A stretch of 64,000 nt of DNA from the NCBI GenBank assembly GCA_016215025.1, contig JACRMI010000164.1:1-64000 (forward strand). Reading direction: 5' to 3'. Position 1 is the stretch's first letter, and every line of letters begins with the position of its first letter. The notes below the pieces were generated by a model that was not told the DNA's origin, ran no database searches, and worked only from the letters and a program-made list of their open reading frames with translations. This DNA comes from Chloroflexota bacterium (lineage in GTDB: Bacteria > Chloroflexota > Anaerolineae > UBA4142). A program made the translations under genes and the position numbers. Positions 1 to 9,232 of this stretch are shown here, piece after piece.

Positions 1-681
1 GCCTAGCACAATCGATGTGAGAAGCGTTCCAAGCGCCGTAGCGACGAGTTTGAAATTTTTCTTCCAGAGAAAATAAGCTAGAAAAACGACGGGCGTCACT
101 TTGATCGCCGACGCGAGACCAATCAAAAAGCCCGCGAGCATTTCGCGCTTGTACGTCCACGCGAGCGCGGTACCGACGAGCAAAACAAGAATGATGAGGT
201 TCGGGTTGCCGATGGCAATGTTGTAAATCAGCGGGTCGTAGTTGAACAAAAGCAAGCCGATGACGAGCGCGTTGGTTGCGTCGAGTCCCAAGCGCAATGT
301 TTTCGCCGTGAGCCAAATGGCGAGGACGAGCAACGCAAGATTGAGAATTTGCCACGTGAGAACCGCTGCGGGGTAAGGCATCGCGCCGAGCGGCGTGAGG
401 AGCAAAAGCCAGAACGGCGGATAACGAAAAACCGTAACCTTTTTTGCCCCCACTTCTTTTGCAATGCCTTGCAAAACTTCGAGGTTGTACGGATCAAGCC
501 CGCGCTGCGTCGCGTACGAAGCCGTATAGTGCGAGTTGAAATCGTACAAATCGACGTTGAACAGAATCGGGCGGATGGCTTGCCACGCAAAGGTAGCGAA
601 CATGGCGACGAGGAATAGCATGACCAGGTTCGTTCCGATTTTTTGATTCACATTCGATATAGAATTTTTCAACACCGCCAT
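1..681 (-). CDS. GT87/DUF2029-like membrane glycosyltransferase (3' end outside window)
   Basis: Open reading frame on the minus strand from ATG at 681 running off the window edge, 227 codons seen. The N-terminus has one transmembrane helix followed by a polar loop with FNSHYTASYATQRGLDPYN, then several hydrophobic helices and the loop YNIAIGNPNLIILVLLVG. This arrangement, with an acidic/aromatic first periplasmic loop and a YRYPP-like motif (here FRYPPFWLL), is typical of the DUF2029/GT87 family of polyprenyl-phosphate-sugar-dependent transferases. It is divergent from the UPF0104 gene at 800. The substrate cannot be read from the sequence. Confidence 0.8.
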   Translation of the reverse strand, partial: MAVLKNSISNVNQKIGTNLVMLFLVAMFATFAWQAIRPILFNVDLYDFNSHYTASYATQRGLDPYNLEVLQGIAKEVGAKKVTVFRYPPFWLLLLTPLGAMPYPAAVLTWQILNLALLVLAIWLTAKTLRLGLDATNALVIGLLLFNYDPLIYNIAIGNPNLIILVLLVGTALAWTYKREMLAGFLIGLASAIKVTPVVFLAYFLWKKNFKLVATALGTLLTSIVLG

Positions 682-696
682 TAAATTGACTCCATC

Positions 697-764
697 GTCA
701 TGCTGAGCGAAGCGAAGCATCTCGTAACTCTGAATTGCGATACCTTCGCTTTGCTCAGGGTGAC
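697..764. repeat. Palindromic dispersed repeat (GTCAT-CTGAGCGAAGCGAAG family), copy 1
   Basis: Imperfect inverted repeat: the left arm begins GTCATGCTGAGCGAAGCGAAG and the right arm ends CTTCGCTTTGCTCAGGGTGAC. The same element recurs at 47239-47314 and 52075-52143. It sits between two divergent genes and may form a long hairpin in either transcript. Confidence 0.85.
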
Positions 765-799
765 CGTGGCGATGATAATGTAAAAGCAGACAAGTGTCA

Positions 800-1723
800 A
801 TGTTGCTCCAATTCCAAAAACAATTACCCATCCTTCGCCGCATTGCGGGCTATGCGCTTGCCGTGCTCGTTTTGTTTTTTCTGGGGAGGTTGCTCTATCA
901 AAATCAAGCCGAGTTAGCGGCGCAGCGCGTTTCATTCCAATTCGATTTGGGATGGCTACTCGTTTCGCTCGTTCTCCAAGTCGTTGGTTTGTCGTTGTCG
1001 GTTGAAACTTGGCGGCGCTTGCTCGAAGAGATGGATGGACACATTTCGTTTCGGAATGCGTTCCGCATCTGGTGGTTCTCGAACTTGACGCGCTATATCC
1101 CCGGCAACATTTGGCAACCTGCGACGATGGCGGTCCTCGGCGAGCGCGAAGGCGTGCCAAAGAGCAAGACGATTTTGAGCCAAGCGCTTTTCATTCTGCT
1201 GACACTTGCGCTTGCGGGCGTGTTGAGCATTTCGCTTGTGCCGCTCACCGCCGAAACGAAATTGGGGCTGATGATTTTCTGTGCGTTGGCGACTCTATTC
1301 TTTACCGTGCCGCCAATTTTTCGCTTTGTGCTGCAACTGATCGCACGCGTCTTGCGATACGAACCAGCTCAAACGACCGCTTCGTTTCTACGCGGCTTGC
1401 TTCCACTCATTGTCGCCGGACTGATGTGGCTGGCGTACGGACTCTCGTTTTATTTCTTTGTTCGCGCGCTCGGCATTGTTGGTGAACCAACGTGGACAAC
1501 TGCGGTGCCACTTTATGCGGGCGCATATCTCATCGGCTATGTGAGTTTTCTGACACCCAGTGGCTTGGGCATTCGCGAAGGCGCAATCGCATTTTTTCTC
1601 GGCGCATATTTGCCTAGCTCAGTTGCGGTCGCGGTGGCATTACTCGCGCGGCTGATGGCGATTGTGGGCGAGATGGTGTGCGTGGGCATTGCGTGGCTGT
1701 CGACGAAGATTACATTTCGATAA
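800..1723 (+). CDS. UPF0104 / lysylphosphatidylglycerol-synthase-TM-like membrane protein 1
   Basis: 307-aa polytopic membrane protein; an upstream GTG at 794 is possible and no good ribosome site decides between them. It shows the signatures of the UPF0104/AglD/YbhN-type fold: RYIPGNIWQPATM after the second helix and a C-terminal GYVSFLTPSGLGIREGAIAFFL. Relatives are MprF-type flippase/transfer domains or accompany glycan-lipid assembly. The next gene is a clear paralog and the one after it a GT39-like enzyme, which points to lipid-linked sugar handling; the substrate is inferred only. Confidence 0.85.
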   Translation: MLLQFQKQLPILRRIAGYALAVLVLFFLGRLLYQNQAELAAQRVSFQFDLGWLLVSLVLQVVGLSLSVETWRRLLEEMDGHISFRNAFRIWWFSNLTRYIPGNIWQPATMAVLGEREGVPKSKTILSQALFILLTLALAGVLSISLVPLTAETKLGLMIFCALATLFFTVPPIFRFVLQLIARVLRYEPAQTTASFLRGLLPLIVAGLMWLAYGLSFYFFVRALGIVGEPTWTTAVPLYAGAYLIGYVSFLTPSGLGIREGAIAFFLGAYLPSSVAVAVALLARLMAIVGEMVCVGIAWLSTKITFR

Positions 1724-1757
1724 ACAAGCGATTGAAATCGCAGCAACACATTCACAA

Positions 1758-1830
1758 AGACCGCCTTCGCGGTCTGGGATTCAGCCGACGAAGGTCGGCT
1801 TCGTGATGTTGTAGCCGCGAATTCATTCGC
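1758..1830. repeat. Triple-hairpin intergenic repeat
   Basis: Three consecutive perfect small stem-loops: AGACCGC/GCGGTCT with loop CTTC (1758-1775), AGCCGAC/GTCGGCT with loop GAAG (1783-1800), and GCGAAT/ATTCGC (1817-1830). It fills the gap between the two UPF0104 paralogs. The complementary CTTC and GAAG loops could kiss. Confidence 0.8.
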
Positions 1831-1842
1831 CTGGGTTCAATC

Positions 1843-2796
1843 ATGACGCAAAAGATCAAACGGACCATCGGCTATATTCTCGCGCTCGCGATTATTGTTT
1901 TCCTCGTGCGCGTCCTCTACCAAACCTGGGGCGATCTCACGGCGACCGGGTTTCGCTTTGAATTCGATTTTCCCAAGCTGGTCACGTCACTGATTTTGCT
2001 TGTCGTGGCGCGGGCATTCGCGATGGAAGCGTGGCGACAGATTTTATTTTCCCTCGGCGAAAAAATTCCTGTTGTGTTTGGGTTGCGCGCATGGTTCGTC
2101 GCAAACTTGGCGAAATATATTCCCGGCAATGTGTGGCAGGTCGCCACGATGATGGCAATGGTCGAACGGCATGGCGTTAGCAAGACGAACGCGCTGTTGA
2201 GCCAAATCGTTTACACCTCGTTCGCGCTTGCGATTGCAGGATTGCTTGGGTTGATGTTCGTCGTCATCCGTCCCGAAATTTTAAATGGCCTCATCGATCC
2301 GTCGATTGCGAGCTACGCGCCAATTATCGCCGCGATTGCATTCACCATTTTGGTTGTCATCCTCGCGATGCCAATTACCAATCGATTGATCGTTGCCGTC
2401 GCTTCAAAAATCATGCGCCGCGAAGTGCATCCACCGGAATCGAGTTTTGCCCATGGACTAAAGCCGCCAATCTTTTCGTTGGCGATGTGGGTAACGAACG
2501 GAATCGCGTTTTATTTGTTTGTGGATTCGGTCGTGCCAACCTCACCTACACAACTGCTCGCTTTTATCGCGATGAATGCTGGCGCGTACTGGATCGGTTA
2601 TGCGTCGTTCATTACGCCGAGCGGTTTAGGATTTCGCGAAGGCGTGCTTGCGTGGATGCTAGGGAGTTTTATGCCCGCGCCGGTTGCGGTTGTGTTATCG
2701 CTTGCCGCGCGACTTTGGTCGTCGGGTGGCGAATTGCTTGGTGTCGCGGTCGTTTACATTTTGCAGCCAAAGGAAAGCGATGAGCCAGTCGTCTGA
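1843..2796 (+). CDS. UPF0104 / lysylphosphatidylglycerol-synthase-TM-like membrane protein 2
   Basis: 317-aa paralog of the upstream gene with the same landmarks: AKYIPGNVWQVATMMAMVERHGV and GYASFITPSGLGFREGVLAWML. About eight hydrophobic segments are visible. Its last 17 bases overlap the start of the next gene, so translation is likely coupled. The pair is probably an old tandem duplication; whether the two form one transporter or serve different lipids cannot be told. Confidence 0.85.
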   Translation: MTQKIKRTIGYILALAIIVFLVRVLYQTWGDLTATGFRFEFDFPKLVTSLILLVVARAFAMEAWRQILFSLGEKIPVVFGLRAWFVANLAKYIPGNVWQVATMMAMVERHGVSKTNALLSQIVYTSFALAIAGLLGLMFVVIRPEILNGLIDPSIASYAPIIAAIAFTILVVILAMPITNRLIVAVASKIMRREVHPPESSFAHGLKPPIFSLAMWVTNGIAFYLFVDSVVPTSPTQLLAFIAMNAGAYWIGYASFITPSGLGFREGVLAWMLGSFMPAPVAVVLSLAARLWSSGGELLGVAVVYILQPKESDEPVV

Positions 2797-4657
2797 TCGC
2801 CGCATTGCGTTGTGGCTCGCGCTGATTTTGTTCGGCGTCTATTTGCTCACGTACAGCGGACAGATTTTTTCGGGCGATGGCATGTCGATGTTTTCCGTCG
2901 CCGAAAGTTTTGTAAAACGCGGCGAGCTGAACACCGACCAATTGTGGACGCTGTTCAAATCGCGGAACGAAATTGCTGCCGATGGTGAATCGTACGCCAA
3001 GTACGGCTTTGGCACGTCGCTCTTCATCGCGCCGTTGTACGCACTTGCGCTGGTTTTGCCCGGCATCGGTTTGGTGCAAACGTCGATTCTAGGCAGTGCA
3101 TTGGCTATTGCGTTTGCCAGTGCACTTTTATTTCTTGCCGCACGACGATTGAACTTTGCGACGAACGTTAGCATCGTTGTCGCATTACTTTTTGGACTAG
3201 CGACGCCCGCATGGGTTTACGCCCGCGAATTGTGGAGCGAGCCATACGGTTTGGCAACCCTCTTTGCGGCGTTTTATTTTTTGCTGTGTTATCGCGACAA
3301 ACGACATGACCGCGATGTCCTATTTGCTGGCATTGCATTTGCCCTCGCAGTTGCCACACGCTTGACGAACGTTGCGCTTGCGCCGGTGTTTGTGTGGTAT
3401 GGATTTACTGACTCAGAAACGGTAACTTGGCTCCGGAGTCGAGCGTTTACGCGGTTATCATCGAGTACGCAACCCGCTAAAGCGTCGAGTCCGGTTCCAG
3501 TATTCATCCTGTTCGTCGTTCCAATCGTCATCTCCTTACTCATCACCGCTGGGTATGATTGGACACGTTTTGGCAATCCACTCGCCACCGGCTATCGTGC
3601 CGACGAAACATTCGACAATCCGATTTTGCTCGGCTTGTACGGCTTGCTCTTTAGTCCAGGAAAAGGTCTCTTCATTTACGTCCCCTTCCTCGCCGTGCTG
3701 CCATTTTCTTTCGCAATTTTCTTTCGCCGCGCCAAACGCGAGTCCATTCTTATTGCCATTCTTTTTACATTTTACGTTTTACTTTTTTCCTTGTGGTACT
3801 ATTGGTGGGGTGGCACAAGCTGGGGACCGCGCTTTTTAACTCCCACCCTCCCATTCTTGCTTCTCGCCATTGCGCCTGCCGTAGAACTCGCCCTGCAACC
3901 AGGAAATCGCGGGCGGAAAATTTTTGCGACCGTTTTCTTTGCGCTCTGTGCGTTGAGCTTCGCGATTGAGATTCTCGGCGTGAGCTTGCCCGCACTGTCG
4001 TATCGCGTGCGCATGGTACGGATTTCGTCGAATGCAGAAATGGACGCGGTGTTTCTGCCCTGGCTGTCGCCGCTCATCGGCTATTTCAATTTGCTCAAGC
4101 CGAGCGCGCTCAATTTCGCCTGGGTCCGCGTGTTCGATGGCAATGTCATGATCGACTGGATGATGATCGTCCTGATCAGCTTGTTCATTCTTGGGTGCGT
4201 TTGGAAAATGACCGGCGACGGCGGGCGGCGGACGGCGGTCATCGGACTTGTATTCGGAATCGTCTTATCGTTCCTCGCGCTCTATCGTGCATCCGACGAT
4301 CCGCATTTCGCCATGGGCACTGGTTATCCAGCGCTGTTGCAAACATTGCAACGTGAAGCGAAATCGAATGATGTCATGATTCTGAACGACGATGCGCGCA
4401 CGCCCATGTTTCTTAACGCCAATCGCGCCTCACCGCGCTGGTACGGCTTGAGTCGTGATCCGAAACAATTTGATGGAGTGACGCGCGGATTGCTGGAGCG
4501 ATTGACGCGGCAATACACGCGGGTATGGTTTGCCTTCGATGCCGCGAATGCAACTTTAGCAGATCCAACGCGCGAGTGGCTCGATCTTGCGTGCCAGGTT
4601 ATGGCAGAACATGATTTCGATGATGGCGTACATTTGATTTTGTATCGGCCGCGTTAA
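2780..4657 (+). CDS. GT39/ArnT-like membrane glycosyltransferase
   Basis: 625-aa protein. I chose ATG 2780, inside the 3' end of the preceding gene, because AAAGGAAAG precedes it and homology-like sequence begins there. It has many transmembrane helices, an early periplasmic loop with an acidic patch (SGQIFSGDGMSMFSVAESF) and a soluble C-terminal part after residue about 500. The architecture is that of polyprenyl-phosphate-sugar transferases of the PMT/ArnT (GT-C) fold, though the first-loop DE pair is weak. Co-transcribed with the two UPF0104 genes. The sugar and acceptor are unknown. Confidence 0.7.
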   Translation: MSQSSDRRIALWLALILFGVYLLTYSGQIFSGDGMSMFSVAESFVKRGELNTDQLWTLFKSRNEIAADGESYAKYGFGTSLFIAPLYALALVLPGIGLVQTSILGSALAIAFASALLFLAARRLNFATNVSIVVALLFGLATPAWVYARELWSEPYGLATLFAAFYFLLCYRDKRHDRDVLFAGIAFALAVATRLTNVALAPVFVWYGFTDSETVTWLRSRAFTRLSSSTQPAKASSPVPVFILFVVPIVISLLITAGYDWTRFGNPLATGYRADETFDNPILLGLYGLLFSPGKGLFIYVPFLAVLPFSFAIFFRRAKRESILIAILFTFYVLLFSLWYYWWGGTSWGPRFLTPTLPFLLLAIAPAVELALQPGNRGRKIFATVFFALCALSFAIEILGVSLPALSYRVRMVRISSNAEMDAVFLPWLSPLIGYFNLLKPSALNFAWVRVFDGNVMIDWMMIVLISLFILGCVWKMTGDGGRRTAVIGLVFGIVLSFLALYRASDDPHFAMGTGYPALLQTLQREAKSNDVMILNDDARTPMFLNANRASPRWYGLSRDPKQFDGVTRGLLERLTRQYTRVWFAFDAANATLADPTREWLDLACQVMAEHDFDDGVHLILYRPR

Positions 4658-4684
4658 GCCACATTCGATGGTTACTCTTTGACT

Positions 4685-4713
4685 TTGACTTTTATACCGA
4701 TTGGGAGTATCGT
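4685..4713 (+). promoter_or_regulatory. Possible promoter with overlapping dyad
   Basis: TTGACT, 17-bp spacer, TATCGT; the -10 is weak. An 8-bp inverted repeat ATACCGAT (4694-4701)/ATCGGTAT (4717-4724) overlaps it and could be an operator for the secreted protein gene at 4786. Confidence 0.4.
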
Positions 4714-4785
4714 TATATCGGTATGAAAAAGCAATACTAGATGCACTGGGATCGATGGCCACATCTAGATCATTTGGGAGGAAAC

Positions 4786-5694
4786 ATGAAGAACGGAGGC
4801 ACGCTCCGATGGTACCTTTTCCTCGGAGCATTATTGTTTACATCGTTGATGGTTTTTGTGACCACATCGGATGCATTAGGTTCTGGCATCGGCAGCGATA
4901 ATCTGGGTCGAATTGTTCTGGCTCAGGGCACATCTACTCCAGACCTTTCTAGCACGGCGACCCCGACGGCTACAGTAACGTTAACCACAACCTTAGCATC
5001 CACCTTGCTCCAAGCCGGCACGGTAACGCCCACCCTCACACCGGCTCAATTGGTCACGCCGACCTTGACGCCCAGACCCACGGCGACGGCGAAACCGACT
5101 CCGCGTGGCGACACCCCCGAGACCGCGCGCGATCCTTTCTATGTTCGACCTCAAAACTGTATCGACGCGATGTGCCCCGAACAAATAGGCGCGCCGAGTC
5201 TGACCTCGTCGACCGATTGGACCTGGATCGATGGCAACTCGAGCATCTGGTACAAAATGGATGATGGGCACGGCTTCCAACTTAAGATCTGGCTGTTCGC
5301 CAACGGTCAACAAGGTTTGGCATTTGATGTTTATGCGCCAGATCAAAAAGACTATTATGGCAAACCGGTCGGTCGAGGTTCGTTCAACAAGGCTGAGGCG
5401 AATATTGGCACGGACTTGTTCTACTCGGGTCGTACGCAAGCGCATGGGGTATGGCGTTTAAGAGTGTACAACACCACTTCTACGTCAATTCCGTTCGCCC
5501 TGAAATTCACGCGAACCATTCCGACATTGAATAACGTCTGCGATGATTGCCACAAGCTAATTGGGACCGACTGGGGTAGCTGCGTCGATGGACCCAACTC
5601 GAATTTCTGCAATTCGCTGCATGATTATTACGATACCGATCCGGATTGTTATTCGCATGATGTCGACTCCGACATGTCCGGCGGCTGCAAATAA
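4786..5694 (+). CDS. Secreted protein with Thr/Pro-rich linker and Cys-rich C-terminus
   Basis: 302 aa from ATG 4786, chosen because GGGAGGAAAC lies just upstream. Residues 1-28 form a signal peptide (MKNGG, hydrophobic core LFLGALLFTSLMVFV). Residues about 48-112 are a Thr/Pro/Ala-rich linker. A globular region follows (DPFYVRPQNCIDAMCPEQ to RLRVYNTTSTSIPFALKF) that reads like a bacterial pre-peptidase C-like beta domain. The last 45 residues hold six cysteines (CDDCHKLIGTDWGSC and later), probably disulfides or a metal site. I do not recognise a named family. Monocistronic: it is followed by a strong terminator. Confidence 0.75.
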   Translation: MKNGGTLRWYLFLGALLFTSLMVFVTTSDALGSGIGSDNLGRIVLAQGTSTPDLSSTATPTATVTLTTTLASTLLQAGTVTPTLTPAQLVTPTLTPRPTATAKPTPRGDTPETARDPFYVRPQNCIDAMCPEQIGAPSLTSSTDWTWIDGNSSIWYKMDDGHGFQLKIWLFANGQQGLAFDVYAPDQKDYYGKPVGRGSFNKAEANIGTDLFYSGRTQAHGVWRLRVYNTTSTSIPFALKFTRTIPTLNNVCDDCHKLIGTDWGSCVDGPNSNFCNSLHDYYDTDPDCYSHDVDSDMSGGCK

Positions 5695-5720
5695 TCGAAT
5701 AACGTATTTATTCTAAAAAA

Positions 5721-5753
5721 CACGCGACACGAGATAAGCAATCGTGTCGCGTG
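5721..5753. terminator. Bidirectional intrinsic terminator
   Basis: 12-bp perfect stem CACGCGACACGA/TCGTGTCGCGTG with an A-run on the left and T-rich sequence on the right. It lies between convergent genes ending at 5694 and 5785. Confidence 0.85.
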
Positions 5754-5784
5754 TGATTTATCCGAAGTATGACCTGCCCAACCG

Positions 5785-7752
5785 CTACCGCAATTCCAAG
5801 TCTCCTAATTTGTAGCTTGTTGCATTTGTCGGTTTGATCGACAAACGTTCTCCCGTCGTTTGAACGTACCAGCCGACTTGAAGCTCGTACTTGCCGGGCG
5901 GCAGATCAGCAGGCACGCGAAACCCAAACGTCTCGAATAATAATTGATTGGGGAACCAGCTTGTGGTGTGCAGCAATTTCGCGCACGGTTCGCCGTCGTA
6001 CTGGGCGTACACCGGCGAGCCGTCCGCCTTTGGCGCGCCAAGTAATTGAACAAAGAAATTGTAATTGGTCGATGAGCGATCAAGCGTTTGCCAGACCAAA
6101 TCGAACTGCAAGCGTTTGCCGCGTTCCGGTAGTTGAGGTGTTGTTTGATATTTGACCAAGCGAACCAGGTTGCCAAAATCGACCGGCGATTGGGTGGAAT
6201 CGATCTTGGGCTGAGCGCCGGGCGCAATATCATAAACGATCATCGGGTTGCGGTCGCCTGGCACTGACACCGTGCTCCGCTCGATGTTTGGAAAGACTTG
6301 TTGCAGAATCGTCGGCGTGCGCCAATCATCTGCCTCAGGCGATGCGACGATAACATAGCGCGCGCCACTCGGAGCCGCGGCAGGTACGACAGTACACAAC
6401 ATACCATTTAACGGGGTATAAGTCGTGTTCACTTTGTCGCCCAACAAAAATTCTGTCGTCCAATAATCGTGAATCCAACCAACATTTAGCGGCGTCGCGT
6501 AGAGGAATGCGCCGGACGGTGCAGCGTTCAATGTGTTCGCGACGGTACGTTGTCGCACGTCGAAAGATTCTGCGGCGCGTGGATCGTTCGCCCACACGTC
6601 AAAGTACAACCACACCGGTACAATCACTGACACTGCGATTCCAGTGACGATTAACGCACGTGCCCAACGCCAATGCAAAACTTGCCACAGCACGGCTGCA
6701 CCTAGCGCGACTAACACCGCGAGCGCTGAGGTTGCCATCGTCGTGCGACCAAAATGCGGTGCTTCATTTGTCAACATCGAAGGCGCGAGTCCAATCACCA
6801 CCCAGGTCGCCAACGTCCAGAGTTCCGCTTTGCGCCAATGGCGCACGAGAAAAATTACGGCGACGATCAAGAACAATGTCTGCACAAGATCGAGCGCAGG
6901 ACGACCGGCAATATTGAATCGCCAATCCATTGTGCCTTGCCACACCATCCCCGCGAAGGTCAAGAGCGCATTCGTCAGCAGACTGGACGCGTTGAGCGTT
7001 CCCTCTGTCGTCTGCCCAAATCGATTAAGGAACCATTGTGGATTGTTGGTAAAGTACCAAATCAATGGTGAGTAGACAATCAGTGCGGCAACCATTGCCC
7101 ACACGCCGCCTTTGATGATCGATGTGCGTTGCTTGGGTCTAGAGAGCCACAGCGCGATACCACCCACCAGAGGCACGATTGGAAAAAGTCGAAACGCGAC
7201 GTACGCGTCGAGTCCAAGACTCAAACAAACTCCGGCGAGAAAATAATATCGATAAGAACCGGTGCGTGCGCCGCGCCATAACGCCGCTAGCGTTCCAGCC
7301 GCCGCCGTCGCCGCAAGAATCGGCTGCGAACCAAACCGCGAAAAATCGACGTGCCAAAACAAAGTCGACAAGACCAAACCGGCGAGCAACCCAACGCGGC
7401 GACCGGGAAACATTTCTGCCCCCAAGCGAATCGTGATCGCGACACCCAGCAATCCGATGAACGCCGCCATCAGGCGACCCGCCCAGGCAGTCGGACCGAC
7501 AAGCGCCAAACCAATCGCCGCGGTGTACGCGTACAACGGCTCGTTGCCATTATTGCCGGTGATATAGATCGGCAAACTTTCGCCGCGCAAGATTTCTTGC
7601 GCGCGCATCAAGTGAAACGCTTCGTCGTTGTCCATGCCGTTCGGCACACTGGCGATAGCGCCCAAACGCATAAATGCCGCCAGCAACAAAATGCCGACGG
7701 CGAGTAGCAAATACCTTTGCTCGCGCCATTTTTTATTTGGCAGGTTGACCAC
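5785..7752 (-). CDS. GT39/ArnT-like membrane glycosyltransferase with C-terminal soluble domain
   Basis: 655 aa. The N-terminal half is polytopic; the first periplasmic loop carries PNGMDNDEAFHLMRAQEIL, the acidic pair expected for the catalytic loop of GT-C enzymes of the PMT_2 class. After the last helix (about residue 385) comes a 270-residue periplasmic region ending in beta-rich sequence (FDLVWQTLDRSSTNYNFFVQ). The start overlaps by 20 bases the end of the GT2 gene at 7733-8470, so the pair is an operon: the GT2 enzyme would make a polyprenyl-phosphate sugar and this enzyme would use it. The acceptor is unknown. Confidence 0.8.
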   Translation of the reverse strand: MVNLPNKKWREQRYLLLAVGILLLAAFMRLGAIASVPNGMDNDEAFHLMRAQEILRGESLPIYITGNNGNEPLYAYTAAIGLALVGPTAWAGRLMAAFIGLLGVAITIRLGAEMFPGRRVGLLAGLVLSTLFWHVDFSRFGSQPILAATAAAGTLAALWRGARTGSYRYYFLAGVCLSLGLDAYVAFRLFPIVPLVGGIALWLSRPKQRTSIIKGGVWAMVAALIVYSPLIWYFTNNPQWFLNRFGQTTEGTLNASSLLTNALLTFAGMVWQGTMDWRFNIAGRPALDLVQTLFLIVAVIFLVRHWRKAELWTLATWVVIGLAPSMLTNEAPHFGRTTMATSALAVLVALGAAVLWQVLHWRWARALIVTGIAVSVIVPVWLYFDVWANDPRAAESFDVRQRTVANTLNAAPSGAFLYATPLNVGWIHDYWTTEFLLGDKVNTTYTPLNGMLCTVVPAAAPSGARYVIVASPEADDWRTPTILQQVFPNIERSTVSVPGDRNPMIVYDIAPGAQPKIDSTQSPVDFGNLVRLVKYQTTPQLPERGKRLQFDLVWQTLDRSSTNYNFFVQLLGAPKADGSPVYAQYDGEPCAKLLHTTSWFPNQLLFETFGFRVPADLPPGKYELQVGWYVQTTGERLSIKPTNATSYKLGDLELR

Positions 7753-8470
7753 TCTTTCGATGGCTCCAGCGGATCAGCGCCAGGTCTTTGAACATGCGCA
7801 GCGTGTCGCTGAACAGACGCAGCTTGCTCCCTGGCACGTTCGCCCACTCGACCGGCAATTCGGCGATTTGCAAATGCCATTTGAGTGCCAGGTACAAGAT
7901 TTCGACGTCGAACATAAAGCCGGTGACGTGAGCTTGACTAAATATTTGTCGCGCTATGTCCCCGCGAAACAATTTGAATCCGCACTGCGTATCTTTGAAT
8001 TGGCGGATGCCTGCGCCGACAAGTCCATCGCGCAGTAGATTGAAAATCATCGCGCCGATGCGGCGATACAACGGTTGATACACGACAATTTGGGAATTGC
8101 TTATGGCACGCGAGCCGATTACAATGTCGTAATTGTTGGACAAGGCAAACGCATTGGCGATTTCGGCGACGGGTGTTGAGAGGTCGGCATCCATGAAAAG
8201 CACGTACTCGCCGTGCGAGGCTAATACGCCCTGGCGGATCGCATACCCCTTGCCGCGATTCGGCGTGTAACTGACGATTTGAATCTTTTCTTTAGCGCAC
8301 GGCGTCGCTTTCACCACGTCGATTGTTTGATCGCGGCTGCCATCGTCGACGACAATCAATTCAAAGGTATACGATTGCGCTTGTAAATAGTCCAGAATAG
8401 CGGTCAGACTTGAACCAATGCGGTCGGCTTCATTGTAAGCCGGAATAACTACAGACAAAAAAGGTTGCAT
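7733..8470 (-). CDS. GT2 dolichyl/polyprenyl-phosphate glucosyltransferase-like
   Basis: 245 aa, cytosolic GT-A fold. Motifs in order: LSVVIPAYNEADRIGSSL, the nucleotide site IVVDDGSRDQT, the metal-binding DADLSTPVAEI (DxD-like), and RQFKDTQCGFKLFRGD. This set closely matches the Alg5/DPG-synthase branch of family 2 rather than DPM1. It is expected to move glucose or a similar hexose from a nucleotide sugar to undecaprenyl phosphate for the downstream GT39-like enzyme. No C-terminal membrane anchor is present. Confidence 0.85.
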   Translation of the reverse strand: MQPFLSVVIPAYNEADRIGSSLTAILDYLQAQSYTFELIVVDDGSRDQTIDVVKATPCAKEKIQIVSYTPNRGKGYAIRQGVLASHGEYVLFMDADLSTPVAEIANAFALSNNYDIVIGSRAISNSQIVVYQPLYRRIGAMIFNLLRDGLVGAGIRQFKDTQCGFKLFRGDIARQIFSQAHVTGFMFDVEILYLALKWHLQIAELPVEWANVPGSKLRLFSDTLRMFKDLALIRWSHRKSGQPAK

Positions 8471-8577
8471 GAATAAATCCCGTTGCTCATTATATCCGGA
8501 ATCATGAGCTGGAACAAAAACGCGTGGTGTCAGCGTCGCTCACTAATGTCATTCTGAGTGACAGGCGTATGCAATAA

Positions 8578-9213
8578 ATGATTACATCCCCCATCTCCAA
8601 ACTAAACAAAGAAACCTTTCAGCTTGGCTTGCGCTTTTTATCGCGGCGCGACCCTGATTTGAAACGCATTACTCAGCAACTCGGTCCGCCGCCGATGTGG
8701 ACACGCAAAGCAGGGTTCGCCACGCTGATTCATCTCATCTTGGAGCAACAAGTCTCACTCGCATCGGCGCGCGCCGCGATGAATCGCTTATGTGCCACTT
8801 GTATTCCCCTTACCCCTATTCGATTTCTCGAACTCGACGATGCCACGCTGCGCACGATTGGTTTCAGTCGCCAGAAAGCAGCGTACGGTCGCTATCTTGC
8901 GCAAGCGATTATCGATGGTCAACTCAATCTGAGAACATTGCATCGAATGGAAGATGCCGCTGTGCGCGCCGAGTTGATCAAATTAAAAGGCATTGGTCGA
9001 TGGACGGCGGACACGTATTTGTTGATGGCGCTGCGTCGTCCTGATGCTTTTCCGAGCGGTGATCTTGCGCTCCAAGTCGCTGTACAAAAAATTAAACGCC
9101 TCAAGTCCCGTCCGACGCCGGATCAACTCGATGTGATTGGTCTCGCGTGGCAGCCTTGGCGCGCCATCGCGACGCGCATCTGCTGGCATTATTACCTGAG
9201 CGGCAAAATGTAG
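8578..9213 (+). CDS. DNA-3-methyladenine glycosylase II (AlkA-like, HhH-GPD)
   Basis: 211 aa. The helix-hairpin-helix LKGIGRWTADTYLL, followed by PSGDLALQVAVQKI, gives the HhH-GPD motif with the catalytic aspartate in SGDLAL. It lacks the N-terminal extra domain of E. coli AlkA, as do many short bacterial members, and has no Fe-S cysteines, which argues against EndoIII/MutY. Role: excision of alkylated purines from DNA. A stray GTCATTCTGAG fragment of the dispersed palindrome lies just upstream near 8548. Confidence 0.88.
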   Translation: MITSPISKLNKETFQLGLRFLSRRDPDLKRITQQLGPPPMWTRKAGFATLIHLILEQQVSLASARAAMNRLCATCIPLTPIRFLELDDATLRTIGFSRQKAAYGRYLAQAIIDGQLNLRTLHRMEDAAVRAELIKLKGIGRWTADTYLLMALRRPDAFPSGDLALQVAVQKIKRLKSRPTPDQLDVIGLAWQPWRAIATRICWHYYLSGKM

Positions 9214-9232
9214 CACACAATGGAGAAAAACA

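Noticed and set aside
681..1160. 159-aa minus-strand ORF over the first UPF0104 gene
   Set aside because: Antisense shadow; the real minus-strand gene begins at 681 and runs left out of the window.
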